A DNA stretch of 64,000 nt, taken from Bradyrhizobium sp. 21. Lineage in GTDB: Bacteria > Pseudomonadota > Alphaproteobacteria > Rhizobiales > Xanthobacteraceae. Where the stretch lies: NCBI RefSeq assembly GCF_023073335.1, contig NZ_JADPJG010000026.1, forward strand, positions 97,945 through 161,944, given 5' to 3'. The notes beneath the pieces were generated by a model. It did no database searches. It was not told the origin of the DNA and saw only the letters and a list, made by a program, of their open reading frames with translations. Below, one piece after another: positions 17,146-26,040 of the stretch (its first letter is position 1; every line of letters starts with the position of its first letter). The translations under genes were made by a program, and so were the position numbers.

Positions 17146-18348
17146 CTACGCCCGCCATTCGTAGATCCAGTCCTGCCGCGCCAGCATGCGGTCCGGGCCG
17201 AGCGCGCGGACGGCAAGATCGCGCGCGAAGGCGAGCGGCCCGCTGAGATGATAGATGCGGCCCTGATGCCGCGCGGTCCGCTGCACCTGCCGCACGCGCG
17301 GCTGGCGCGCACGGCCGTATTGTCTCAGCGCCGCAGTGATGCCCGCGGTGCTCTCGGCGGCCTCGAGGCTCAGATGCTGCGCCAGCACGGCGGCATCCTC
17401 GATTGCCATGCCGGCTCCCTGGGCCGCAAACGGCAGCATCGCATGCACGGCGTCGCCGAGCAGCGCGACCGGGCCTTTGCTCCAGGGGCAGTCGTCGGGC
17501 ACGCCAAAGAGAGCCCATTTCCGCCAGCTATCGACCGTGGCGAGCATCATGCGCGCCGGCGGCGGCCAGCGCGGCGCGGCGAAGGCGTCCATCACCTCGA
17601 AGGGATCGCCGGGCGTGCTCCAGCCCGGCCTGTTCCAGGTGCCCGGCAGCACCGCGACCACGTTGATCTGGCGTCCGCCCGCGATCGGATAGGCGACGAG
17701 ATGGGCGTTCGGGCCCATCCAGAGCTGGACCCGGCGCGCGGTGTAGTCCTTCGGCAGTTGCGTGGCATCGAGCGTGCCGCGCCAGGCGATCAGCCCGGAG
17801 AAGCGCGGCTGCACCTCGGGAAACAAATGCTGGCGTACCGTCGACCAGATGCCGTCGGCGCCGATCAGCGCGCTGGCGAGATCGCTGCGGCGAATCGTGC
17901 CGCTGCGATGGACGACCGTCAGCCCCCTGGCGTGAGGCGCGACGTCTTCGAAGGTCGCGCCGAGTTTCAGGTCGATGTCGGGATGCTCGGCGACTGCGCC
18001 GGCGAGCGCGGATTGCAGGTCGGCGCGGTGCACCACCCAATAGGGGGCGCCGACGCGCGCGGTGGCGGCTTCTCCCAGCGGCATGCGCAAAAGTTCACCG
18101 CCGGCCCGCGCACTCATGATCGAGACCGCCTCCGGGATCACGACGCGCAGCTTGAGGCGCTCGGTGAGGCCGAGCTCGATCAGCACGCGGCTGGCATTGG
18201 GGGAGAGTTGCAGGCCGGCGCCGACGTCCTCTAGCCGCTCGGCCTTTTCCAGCACGACGACGCGGAAGCCGCGGGCCGCGAGCGCGAGCGCGGCCGTCAG
18301 TCCGCCTATCCCGGCACCGGCGATGACAATCGTTCGGGAGAGCGCCAT
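17146..18348 (-). CDS. FAD-dependent monooxygenase (salicylate hydroxylase-like)
   Basis: A 400-residue flavoprotein hydroxylase of the PHBH/UbiH fold. The N-terminal dinucleotide motif is IAGAGIGGLTAALALAARG, the DG motif region is ALIGADGIWSTVR, and the GD motif is LLGDAVHAMLPFAAQGAGMA followed by IEDA; together these identify group A flavin monooxygenases. AYWVVHRADLQ is typical of salicylate and 3-hydroxybenzoate hydroxylases. Such enzymes use NAD(P)H and O2 to hydroxylate aromatic rings. It is 19 bases downstream of a small zinc-finger gene on the same strand, probably co-transcribed. No other aromatic catabolism gene is nearby, so the substrate is open. Confidence 0.9.
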   Translation of the reverse strand: MALSRTIVIAGAGIGGLTAALALAARGFRVVVLEKAERLEDVGAGLQLSPNASRVLIELGLTERLKLRVVIPEAVSIMSARAGGELLRMPLGEAATARVGAPYWVVHRADLQSALAGAVAEHPDIDLKLGATFEDVAPHARGLTVVHRSGTIRRSDLASALIGADGIWSTVRQHLFPEVQPRFSGLIAWRGTLDATQLPKDYTARRVQLWMGPNAHLVAYPIAGGRQINVVAVLPGTWNRPGWSTPGDPFEVMDAFAAPRWPPPARMMLATVDSWRKWALFGVPDDCPWSKGPVALLGDAVHAMLPFAAQGAGMAIEDAAVLAQHLSLEAAESTAGITAALRQYGRARQPRVRQVQRTARHQGRIYHLSGPLAFARDLAVRALGPDRMLARQDWIYEWRA

Positions 18349-18367
18349 CCCTGACCGACAGGGGCGG

Positions 18368-18613
18368 TCAGGCCACCTTGTCCTTCAGGACGCATTCCGG
18401 CGGACGGGCTTCGCCCGCCTTCAGGTCGGCTGCGAAGCGGTACAGCGTCGAGCAGTAGGGGCAGATGATCTCGTTGTCGTTGCCGAGGTCGAGGAAGACG
18501 TGCGGATGATCGAACGGAGGGTTGGCGCCCACGCACATGAACTCTTGCGAGCCGATCTCGATGACGGGGACACCGGCATCGTTATGGAAGTGCGGGACGA
18601 CATGGTCGGACAT
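18368..18613 (-). CDS. Zinc-finger domain protein (CHCC / NDUFS6-like)
   Basis: An 81-residue protein ending in a zinc site: EIGSQEFMCVGANPPFDHPH contributes Cys and His, and ICPYCSTLY contributes the CxxC pair. This is the zf-CHCC fold shared with mitochondrial complex I subunit NDUFS6; alphaproteobacteria carry free-standing homologues that associate with or help assemble complex I. It precedes the monooxygenase gene by 19 bases. Assignment to complex I rests on family knowledge, not on local context. Confidence 0.85.
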   Translation of the reverse strand: MSDHVVPHFHNDAGVPVIEIGSQEFMCVGANPPFDHPHVFLDLGNDNEIICPYCSTLYRFAADLKAGEARPPECVLKDKVA

Positions 18614-18919
18614 CGTAACTCATCCTGGAGTGGCAATGGCGGCAGACACAATCACAGCTGACGCGGCATTATTGAGGCGCCGCGGACCATACTGGCGGGT
18701 GCAGATGATTGCTAGTCCAGCGGAACCGAAAGCTCCGCAATTGCCCCATGCTCGTTTGCTCATGCAAATTCGACACAATCTTGCGGCCTGAGAGAAGCCC
18801 TTCTTTCGTCGGGGACGTTGTGTCGCAATTCCGGCATACTATGTCTGTGGACGAGCGTAATTGCGGCGAAAGACGAACCGTCAGGCGTCAACGATCTCGG
18901 GACCGTCCAGGCTTTTGGC
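18614..18919. other. Intergenic region with a long-range inverted repeat
   Basis: 306 bases without a convincing gene. AATTCGACACAA at 18766-18777 is matched inverted by TTGTGTCGCAATT at 18828-18840 (one extra base in the second arm). The arms flank about 50 bases and could be two operator half-sites or a stem. They lie upstream of the membrane protein gene at 18920. Confidence 0.45.
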
Positions 18920-20056
18920 ATGAAGTGGCTGCGAATCAGCACAGCGTTGACCGGTATCGCGGCGTGCAGCTTCATGCTCGCGCAGGTAGCGCCGCATGCC
19001 CGCGAGGCCGGCGCGATTCTGACCGTCCAGGACGATCCCGCCGCGCTCTCCGACATCAGGCTGGACGGGCTGCTGCGGAACAACGACCGCCTGATCCAGG
19101 ATAACATCGAGGCCGCGCTCGCAGCGGGCGATGCCGATCTCGCCGACAGCTTTGTCGTGTTGGCGCGCGACCGCAACATCGCGCTGCCTGACGACCTCCT
19201 CAGCCGCGTGAGCGATGCGCTCAAAGAGGAAAACTCGACCTCGCATTTCGCAAAGCGATTTGCCACGGGGCTCGTCACCGGCAACGCGGACGATGTTGCG
19301 AGCCTGTCGGGAACCGTGGCCGGCGATCTCTTCGTGATCGGCGACATCAGGGACGTCGTACGCGAAGGCAAGCACCTCGCCATGGGCGAGGAGACCGATC
19401 GCCTGGTGCTGGGCCTTGCGACCGCGGGCCTAGCGGTCACGGCCGTGACCTACGTCTCCGTCGGCGGTGCCGCGCCTGTTCGTGCCGGGCTGACGCTGGT
19501 GAAGGACGCGCGCAAGGTGGGGCGGCTCGGCGAGGGGCTCGCGGCATGGGCCGGCCGGTCCGCGCGCGAGGTCGTCGATACACCGATGCTCCAGAACGCC
19601 GTCGCCAAGGGGTCGGTGTTCCGTCCCGGCGAGACCGTCAGCGCGATCAAGGCTGCGTTCCGCGCCGAGAAGGCCGGCGCGCTGGTCCGGCTCGGCAAGG
19701 ATGTCACGCGTGTTGTCGAGAAGACCGGCACGCGCGGCGCGATGGATACCTTACGCATCGCCGACGGCCCCAAGGACGTCGCGCGCGCGGCGCGGCTCGC
19801 GGAAGCGCAGGGCGGAAAGACCCGCGCGATCATGAAGCTGCTCGGCCGCGGCGCGCTGCTGCTGATCGGTGGAGCGTTCGATCTCGCACTCTGGCTGTTC
19901 GGTGCGGCCCTGACGCTGTTCGGCCTGTTGTCGTCGGTCAAGGCTATGACGGAGCGCCTGACCCAGGCCTGGTGCGATCGCAACCGGGCGCGGCGACTTC
20001 GCCGGGCCCGGATCGCCGCCGAAGCCGCTCTGGCGAACTCGGTCATCTCGGCCTAA
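18920..20056 (+). CDS. Hypothetical multi-helix membrane protein
   Basis: A 378-residue protein I do not recognise. Three hydrophobic stretches are visible: an N-terminal signal or anchor (ISTALTGIAACSFMLAQVA), a central one (LVLGLATAGLAVTAVTYVSV) and a C-terminal one (LLLIGGAFDLALWLFGAAL). Between the first and second lies a soluble helical part with LADSFVVLARDRNIALP, and between second and third a basic stretch. The tail is Arg-rich (DRNRARRLRRARIAAEA). Similar proteins occur in Bradyrhizobium as conserved hypotheticals, as far as I recall. ATG at 18920 is chosen because the signal-like helix follows at once; a longer frame from 18818 adds unsupported residues. A hydrolase gene follows 33 bases later on the same strand. 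Confidence 0.75.
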   Translation: MKWLRISTALTGIAACSFMLAQVAPHAREAGAILTVQDDPAALSDIRLDGLLRNNDRLIQDNIEAALAAGDADLADSFVVLARDRNIALPDDLLSRVSDALKEENSTSHFAKRFATGLVTGNADDVASLSGTVAGDLFVIGDIRDVVREGKHLAMGEETDRLVLGLATAGLAVTAVTYVSVGGAAPVRAGLTLVKDARKVGRLGEGLAAWAGRSAREVVDTPMLQNAVAKGSVFRPGETVSAIKAAFRAEKAGALVRLGKDVTRVVEKTGTRGAMDTLRIADGPKDVARAARLAEAQGGKTRAIMKLLGRGALLLIGGAFDLALWLFGAALTLFGLLSSVKAMTERLTQAWCDRNRARRLRRARIAAEAALANSVISA

Positions 20057-20089
20057 GATCAATCCTTCCCCTCAAGAATTGCGGAACTG

Positions 20090-20848
20090 ATGATGCCGAG
20101 CTTTCACAGCGGCGCCGTTGAAATTGCCTATCTCGACGAAGGCGAGGGCGATCCGATCATCCTGGTGCACGGCTTTGCCTCCAGCAAGAACGTGAACTGG
20201 GTCTATCCGACCTGGGTCTCGGAGCTGCGGAAGAACGGCCGCCGCGTCGTTGCGCTCGACAATCGCGGCCACGGCGAAAGCGCAAAGCTCTACGAGCCGG
20301 CGCAGTACTCGATTCCGACCATGGCCGGCGACGTGCTCGCGCTGATGGATCATCTCGCCATCCCGCAGGCCGACATCATGGGCTATTCGATGGGCGGTCG
20401 GATGACGGCTTGGCTCGGCCTCAACGCGCCGCAGCGCCTGCGCTCGGCGATCCTTGGCGGCATCGGCATCGGCGGCCTGATAGAGGGCAGCGGGCCCGGC
20501 GAGAACGTGGCCAAGGCGCTGGAGGCGCCCTCGCTCGACGACGTCACCGATCCCGTCGGCCGCACGTTTCGTGCATTTGCGGACCAGACCCGTTCCGACC
20601 GCCGCGCGCTCGCCGCCTGCTTGCGCGGCACGCGTGATCTCATGACAAAGGAGCAAGCTGCGCGCATCGAGGTGCCCGTGCTGATCGCGGTTGGCTCGAC
20701 CGACGACGTTGCGGGATCCGCCAGCGCACTCGGCACCATCATTCCCGGCTCTGAGGTGCTCGATATTCCCGGCCGCGACCACATGCGCGCGGTCGGCGAC
20801 AAGGTCTACAAGACAGGCGTGCTCGATTTCCTCTCACGTCGTAGCTGA
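20090..20848 (+). CDS. Alpha/beta-fold hydrolase
   Basis: A 252-residue soluble hydrolase. The oxyanion segment LVHGFASSKNVNW, nucleophile elbow MGYSMGGRM (Ser near residue 98), acid in GSTDDVAGS and catalytic His in PGRDHMRAVGD complete the triad. Length and spacing fit small esterases/lactonases of the MhpC-like group. No signal peptide, so cytoplasmic. Two ATGs lie in tandem at 20090 and 20093; either may serve. It follows the membrane protein gene closely and could share its promoter. Substrate cannot be assigned. Confidence 0.88.
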   Translation: MMPSFHSGAVEIAYLDEGEGDPIILVHGFASSKNVNWVYPTWVSELRKNGRRVVALDNRGHGESAKLYEPAQYSIPTMAGDVLALMDHLAIPQADIMGYSMGGRMTAWLGLNAPQRLRSAILGGIGIGGLIEGSGPGENVAKALEAPSLDDVTDPVGRTFRAFADQTRSDRRALAACLRGTRDLMTKEQAARIEVPVLIAVGSTDDVAGSASALGTIIPGSEVLDIPGRDHMRAVGDKVYKTGVLDFLSRRS

Positions 20849-20942
20849 GGCAGTGCTGTCTGGTGAGTTTGTTGTCCGATCATCTTGAAATGGCCCATCC
20901 CACGGGGCCGGACAATCTCTTCGGGGGCAACCGTTCACTCCT

Positions 20943-21274
20943 TCATGCACAGAGGTTTGGAGGTCGCCGTAGCCGGTGGTGAGACGTCATAGTGAAGCGG
21001 GAAGGTAAGTCGGCTATGGGACCAATATGCGACATCAGCCGTCCGTCAGTCGTGCCTGCTAGAGAGTTAGCGTCACCGTGTTCCGGCTTGTTCGGCTGGC
21101 CGAGGTCTTTGAGCGCGTATCGCAAAGTGTCGAGGCTCGAAATAACGCCGTGGGGACCCTGATCAATGATCCAGACGTCTTGCATCCCATCGGCCGCCAT
21201 CTGTTCGCCCCGCGCAAGCGCGTCTTGCGGTGTCGCGGCCTGATAGACTTGCGGTCAACAGGCCGAATGCTCAA
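20943..21274 (-). pseudogene. Frameshifted small gene remnant
   Basis: In one minus-strand frame a start gives MSIRPVDRKS at 21274; shifting frame near 21250 continues as VYQAATPQDALARGEQMAAD and then MQDVWIIDQGPHGVISSLDT, a stretch with coding-like composition that has no upstream start in its own frame because of a TGA. Joined, the two give a plausible 70-90 residue protein. After about 21060 the frame runs on without protein-like character. I know no family for it; it may be a decayed gene, or a sequencing or assembly slip. The rest of 20849-21502 holds nothing I can name. Confidence 0.4.
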
Positions 21275-21502
21275 TTTTCCATGAACTGAGCAAGTCCGCT
21301 ATGGTATCACAAGCGGCGGTCGAATGAGCGCGGCCCCGCGGCAGTTCTCCCGGTGTTAGCCGACATCAGGCAAGGTTCAGGGTATTTCGGCTAAGGTTCA
21401 GCGGCGGGAAGTTACCTGCTGCCTCACCTTAGTGGAGCTCGATGCCATCGAACCAAACCAGAGGGAGCCGCCACTAACGACCACAGCTTGGAGGTATTCG
21501 AA

Positions 21503-21748
21503 GTGAAGTGGCTCAAGTATTACGCGGTCGGCTTCATTGTTACGACCTTCGCGATCACGGGAATGCAAAGCTACAATCGGCCCGGCGCAGATCAACGTAT
21601 CGCTGGCACCATAGTAATGGCAGCGGTTTGGCCGATAGCGGCCGCAATAGTGCTCGGAGGCTCGATCGGGGAAGTTGCGAGTGACGGTTGGGACGCAGAA
21701 ATATCTGCCGCGCGGCTCGAAAAACAAAATGCGGCTTCCCGCCATTAG
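21503..21748 (+). CDS. Small two-helix membrane protein
   Basis: An 81-residue protein starting at GTG 21503, chosen because GGAGG sits 8 bases upstream; an ATG at 21488 in the same frame lies before that ribosome site. Two hydrophobic helices are visible, YYAVGFIVTTFAITGM and GTIVMAAVWPIAAAIVLGGS, separated by a short polar loop with SYNRPGADQRI, followed by a charged tail. The arrangement suggests both ends in the cytoplasm. No family recognised. Stands alone between a decayed locus and a convergent membrane gene. Confidence 0.7.
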   Translation: MKWLKYYAVGFIVTTFAITGMQSYNRPGADQRIAGTIVMAAVWPIAAAIVLGGSIGEVASDGWDAEISAARLEKQNAASRH

Positions 21749-21858
21749 CATGCGGGGGCGGGAGGCCCCGCCCAACATGATGGTGCCCGGGTGGGTTGAG
21801 TACGCGTCGGCGCGCAGGTCATGCCTCAACGAGAACCGCGACGACACGTCATCTCCTC

Positions 21859-23217
21859 TCACTGCGCTTTGACGTCATCCCTAAAGCGGCGTGCCAGCGC
21901 CATCAGCACCACGAAGGTCGCAACCCACACCATTCGAGCGCCGTAACGGTCGTGCGGGCCCGAGATCACGCCGCAGATGAAGGCGTTGCCGAGCAGGGCC
22001 AGCGTGACGGTCGCGGCCAGCAGCGTCAGATCGTCGAGCCGGCGGTTCGCGAGCGCATGCGCGAGCAGCGCGACCAGCGCCAGCATCGAGGCCAGCGCGA
22101 CGGGTACGTGCAGCCAGTTGACGTCGTCGAAATTGACGGCCCAATGCTGCTGACGCGCCGCGCGCATCGGCGCGACCTGTGCGGGGATGTAGCGCTCGAT
22201 GATGCCATAGGTGTGTGGGATCCAGCCATTGGTGCCTTCGCCGGTGGCCACATGCAGCAATTGCCGGCCCATGGCTTTCAAGGCTGCGCCGGCCTGCCAT
22301 GCCGGATAGTCGGCGAGGGAATGCGCGACGATATAGCTCATCTCGTCGTTCATGCCTTCGAAGCGGCCGAGCGTGTTGAACATGCTCTTGCCCCACAGGA
22401 ACTCGTCGGCGCTGGCCGGCAGTTCATTGCGGTACGGACACAGCTTGAATTTCTCGCGCGGACAGTGATCGCCGAGATAACGCGCGACGATGCCGTCCTG
22501 CATCATGCGGCCGAAGGCGACGCCGTAGCCGCCGGGCGTCCAGTCCCATTTGCCCGACAGCGCATGGTTGGCAGTCACCAGCATCAGCCCGCCCGCGACG
22601 ATGGTCAGGCTCGCTTGGACCAAGCCGGCGACCGGGAGCCGGCGCCCCAGCAGCGGCCGTGCCATCCAGCCGGCGACGCAGAGTCCGAGCAGCACGCCGA
22701 GCGTGGCGCTGTGGGTCGCGGCGGCAAAGGCGGTGAAGACGAACAGCGAGATTTTTTCGAGCGCCGAGGTCCGCTGTCCACCGACGACCAGCAGGAACAG
22801 CGACAGCACCCCCAATCCTGCAAAGATGTCGGTGAGCAGCATGCTGGCGAGCCAGGGCAGCGCGGTCGACAGAATCAGGAGCAGGCTGATTGCGACGAAG
22901 CGGAACGTCCGCATCAGGCCGAGCACGCGGAGCGTGAGTTGCAACAGCCATAGCGTCGCCAGCGACTGGACCGCGAGGTTGGTCCAGAAACCAAAACTCT
23001 CGCCATAATGCAGATAGAGGCCGAACACGGTGGAGCGGCTCGGGACGAGATAGCCCTCGTACCAGCGCGCCAGATAGCCGCCGGTATCCCATTGCAACAG
23101 CGGATAGCCGTTCCAGAGCGCCGGCGCGATCATCAGGAGCGGCAGGGCCATCGCGGCCAGCCGCAGCCAGAATGAGCCAGCGGCGCCCGCGCGCAATTGA
23201 TCGGTGGTGATGCTCAA
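21859..23217 (-). CDS. Polytopic membrane protein of unknown function
   Basis: About 452 residues with roughly ten membrane helices, including ALPLLMIAPALWNGYPLL at the N-terminus, FVAISLLLILSTALPWLASM, VFTAFAAATHSATLGVLLGL and, at the end, ARMVWVATFVVLMALA. A large periplasmic or lumenal loop with LGDHCPREKFKLCPYRNELP contains a Cys pair. The layout (first loop with QWDTGGYL, Asp early) recalls GT-C glycosyltransferases, but no diagnostic motif is certain. TTG at 23217 is chosen since a GGAGGACGGAG stretch precedes it; the frame stays open to 23403, and ATG at about 23151 is a third option. Isolated minus-strand gene, divergent from cysE. Confidence 0.7.
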   Translation of the reverse strand: MSITTDQLRAGAAGSFWLRLAAMALPLLMIAPALWNGYPLLQWDTGGYLARWYEGYLVPSRSTVFGLYLHYGESFGFWTNLAVQSLATLWLLQLTLRVLGLMRTFRFVAISLLLILSTALPWLASMLLTDIFAGLGVLSLFLLVVGGQRTSALEKISLFVFTAFAAATHSATLGVLLGLCVAGWMARPLLGRRLPVAGLVQASLTIVAGGLMLVTANHALSGKWDWTPGGYGVAFGRMMQDGIVARYLGDHCPREKFKLCPYRNELPASADEFLWGKSMFNTLGRFEGMNDEMSYIVAHSLADYPAWQAGAALKAMGRQLLHVATGEGTNGWIPHTYGIIERYIPAQVAPMRAARQQHWAVNFDDVNWLHVPVALASMLALVALLAHALANRRLDDLTLLAATVTLALLGNAFICGVISGPHDRYGARMVWVATFVVLMALARRFRDDVKAQ

Positions 23218-23493
23218 ATCCGCTCCGTCCTCCCTCGGACCATGCCCGCAATGACCGTTGAGGCGGAATTCACCAATAGTTTGACGCCCTCCGGCTTGAA
23301 TTTGGCAAAACCCTGACCATTTTGAGCCGACCTTGCCGCTTGGGGTCGTCAGAAGAAACTGTTGCGATTCAACGCGTTGGCATGCTTTGGCGGGGCAACG
23401 CACTGTTCACTCTCAGGCAAGCCCGTCGGGACTTTGTCGCCTAGACTGTGTTATAGAGCCAGCAAAACGAGCCAATTCGAAAGAGCAGTTCTC

Positions 23494-24318
23494 ATGGCAG
23501 TGCATCAGGTCAATCCGGGAGGAAAGCTCGCAACGCTTGATCCGATCTGGGATCGGATCCGCGGCGAAGCGGAGGACATCGTCCACCGCGAGCCCGAGCT
23601 TGCGACCTTCATCTATTCGACGGTGCTGCATCACAGCCGCCTGGAAGATGCGGTGATACATCGTGTCGCCGACCGGCTCGATCACTCTGCGCTGTCGGGC
23701 GATCTCGTACGCCAGACTTTTGACGAGGCGCTGCGCGAAGACCCGGATCTCGGCAACGCGTTTCGCGCCGATCTCGTCGCCGTCTACGATCGCGACCCCG
23801 CCACCTCGCGCTTCATCGACCCCTTGCTCTACTTCAAGGGCTTTCACGCCATCCAGACCCATCGCCTCGCGCATTGGCTGTGGCTGAAGGGCCGCAAGGA
23901 TTTCGCGTATTATCTCCAGAGCCGCGCGTCTGCGGTGTTCCAGACCGACATCAATCCCGCCGCGCGCATCGGCCGCGGCATTTTCCTCGACCACGCCACC
24001 GGCTTCGTCTGCGGTGAGACGGCGGTGATCGAGGACGACGTCTCGATCCTGCACGGCGTCACGCTCGGCGGCACCGGCAAGGAGAACGAGGATCGCCATC
24101 CGAAAATCCGCCACGGCGTCCTGATCGGCGCCGGCGCAAAGATCCTCGGCAACATCGAGATCGGCCATTGCGCGCGCATCGCGGCGGGCTCGGTGGTGGT
24201 CAAGCCCGTGCCGCACAACGTCACGGTCGCGGGCGTACCCGCCAAGATCGTCGGCGAAGCCGGATGTGCCGAGCCGTCGCGCACCATGGATCAGATGATC
24301 AACGCGATGGGACTCTAG
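23494..24318 (+). CDS. cysE: Serine O-acetyltransferase
   Basis: A 274-residue enzyme that acetylates L-serine with acetyl-CoA, the first step of cysteine synthesis, in the cytoplasm. The N-terminal helical domain (DPIWDRIRGEAEDIV) is followed by SRASAVFQTDINPAARIGRG and the left-handed beta-helix with DHATGFVCGETAVIEDDVSI, LHGVTLGGTGKE, DRHPKIRHGVLIGAGAKILG, all signatures of CysE; the catalytic His are in the DHAT and RHP segments. The C-terminal tail that inhibits CysE through CysK is present but short. Longer open frame upstream is ignored because ATG 23494 matches family length. Followed by a DUF3126 gene, a common alphaproteobacterial neighbour. Confidence 0.96.
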   Translation: MAVHQVNPGGKLATLDPIWDRIRGEAEDIVHREPELATFIYSTVLHHSRLEDAVIHRVADRLDHSALSGDLVRQTFDEALREDPDLGNAFRADLVAVYDRDPATSRFIDPLLYFKGFHAIQTHRLAHWLWLKGRKDFAYYLQSRASAVFQTDINPAARIGRGIFLDHATGFVCGETAVIEDDVSILHGVTLGGTGKENEDRHPKIRHGVLIGAGAKILGNIEIGHCARIAAGSVVVKPVPHNVTVAGVPAKIVGEAGCAEPSRTMDQMINAMGL

Positions 24319-24441
24319 GCTCGCGAGCTAAGGGCCGGATTCTTCGGCCCTTTTCGTCCCTAAATTCTTTGGCAATTCATGCTGGCGGTTCGGTGCGTCT
24401 CGTCCTAAAACCCGCCGACCAATTTTGATCGGAGACTTGCC

Positions 24442-24660
24442 GTGGACGTCAAAGAAGTCAGAAAGCTCGACGCGTATTTGAAGCGCGTGTTCGGCAATCC
24501 CAAGATTCGCGTCGTGCCGCGGCCGAAGAAGGACGATTCCGCCGAGGTCTATATCGGCGAAGAGTTCATTGGTGTGCTCTTCGTCGACGACGAGGACGAC
24601 GATCGCTCGTTCCAGTTTCAGATGGCGATCCTCGAGGACGATCTCGTCGATCAGGAATAG
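24442..24660 (+). CDS. DUF3126 family protein
   Basis: A 72-residue acidic protein, RKLDAYLKRVFGNPKIRVVP then DSAEVYIGEEFIGVLFVDDE, with the length and sequence of DUF3126, a family confined mostly to alphaproteobacteria and usually found beside cysE. Start is GTG 24442 with GGAGA 7 bases upstream. Its function is unknown; the steady linkage suggests a role tied to cysteine metabolism, which is inference. Confidence 0.9.
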   Translation: MDVKEVRKLDAYLKRVFGNPKIRVVPRPKKDDSAEVYIGEEFIGVLFVDDEDDDRSFQFQMAILEDDLVDQE

Positions 24661-24888
24661 TCTTCGACGCCAACGCCAGCGAGGCTCCTGCCTTTTGCTC
24701 ACGCTGTGCCGAGTCCGAAGGGGCGCGCATCGAAGATCGAGGCGCGCTCTTTCGACATCATGACTGCGAACGGCACGTCACTGCCGAGCAGTGATCGAAG
24801 ATGGCACCGCTTGAAGCTCTCTGACGAATTCGGCGACCGCTGGATTGCGCCTCTCACCGGTACGGAATGCGACGAATCTCGTCGCGGT

Positions 24889-26040
24889 TTAGACGAGCGC
24901 GGTACAGTTCGCGTAAGGCGGCGGCCCGACCGTTGCGGTTCTCAATTTCAGTTGTGCCCGGAACTGTGCGAGGACTTGTGTCGTTCCGGCGTAGGTCGGA
25001 TCGGTGCTGACTTCGCCGTTCAGCGATCGGTAGAAGATCGAGGCGTCGGTTGTCGCAAAAACGGCGGTGGCATCGTTTTGCGCACCTCGCCAAACCGGAT
25101 CAGGCACGGGGATCGTGAACATCGATGGATCGATGACCATGGTTTGCGTGCCCCCGCCCATTTGCACTTGCAGCGTCGGTGCGACGTGCCAGCCCCAGTC
25201 CTGGGCGCAGTTGGGTTTGTTCCGCGTCTGAACGTGCAGCCGCCCATAGATCCACCTCTTGTTCGGCCGGACGCCGCGGGCAATCATGAGCCTGCTCATC
25301 TCGTGCGCTCGTGCCCAGCAACCATCATCGGGATACAGGAACGGGATGCAGGTCGTCGTGATCGCTAGCGGATTGCACGACTGGCCGCTGACGAGCGCGA
25401 ACAGCTCCGTTGCCTGCTGCAGGCTGATTGTGGTCGCCGGCGCGGTCAGTTTTGAGTCGGCCAGTCCGCCCTTGGCGAGGCTACGACTGGCTGACGGAAC
25501 GAAAGGGCTTGAGGGCCTCACGTCGACGATGTTGTGATCGTCGTCTTCGGCGACGGCGACCGAGCTTCTGCCCGCCAGCGCCTGGTTCAACACCGCGGCG
25601 AATTGACCGAATTTCGGATGACTGCGCCGAAGGAAATGTCTCGCGTGCGAGATCATGAGGCTGACATCGAGATCACCTGAAGGCAGCGCCGCTATGCCGG
25701 TAACGTTGACGACGATCGGCAAAAGCACCCGGTTTACGACGCGCGACGATGGATCCAGCTCGACATAAACGGGATGACCACCCGTGCGGAGATCTTGAAG
25801 AAGGTCGATCAGCGCCGGCGTCTTCGCGTCAACGGGATTCAGAAGCGCGGTGGAACCGCCGTCAAACTGCACCTCGTGGTGAGCGGGCGAGGTTTGTGCC
25901 GCCGATCGACCCCCCGCTTGTTGGCGGATCTGAGCAACCGTATCGACGATGACGATGGGATCTGGCACGACGGAGTACTCGCTTTGCTTTTGCCGAATGG
26001 GCGAGAGGCGCCCTAGGGCCTGAAGTTGATCTTGCACCAC
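24889..26040 (-). CDS. Protein with C-terminal protein-glutaminase (protein deamidase) domain
   Basis: 383 residues from the GTG at 26040 (GTG 26037 equally possible). The C-terminal third matches protein-glutamine glutaminase: DDGCWARAHEMSRLMI with Cys241, DWGWHVAPTL with His285 and MVIDPSMF with Asp304. Spacings of 44 and 19 residues are close to the 41 and 20 of the Chryseobacterium enzyme (Cys156, His197, Asp217 of the proform), and the following DPVWRGAQN and SIFYRS also match. Such enzymes deamidate side-chain Gln in intact proteins. The N-terminal 200 residues are not recognised and show no signal peptide, though a spurious start could hide one. It overlaps the upstream gene by 28 bases, so translation is probably coupled. 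Could be a secreted enzyme, an effector or a toxin. Confidence 0.85.
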   Translation of the reverse strand: MVQDQLQALGRLSPIRQKQSEYSVVPDPIVIVDTVAQIRQQAGGRSAAQTSPAHHEVQFDGGSTALLNPVDAKTPALIDLLQDLRTGGHPVYVELDPSSRVVNRVLLPIVVNVTGIAALPSGDLDVSLMISHARHFLRRSHPKFGQFAAVLNQALAGRSSVAVAEDDDHNIVDVRPSSPFVPSASRSLAKGGLADSKLTAPATTISLQQATELFALVSGQSCNPLAITTTCIPFLYPDDGCWARAHEMSRLMIARGVRPNKRWIYGRLHVQTRNKPNCAQDWGWHVAPTLQVQMGGGTQTMVIDPSMFTIPVPDPVWRGAQNDATAVFATTDASIFYRSLNGEVSTDPTYAGTTQVLAQFRAQLKLRTATVGPPPYANCTALV

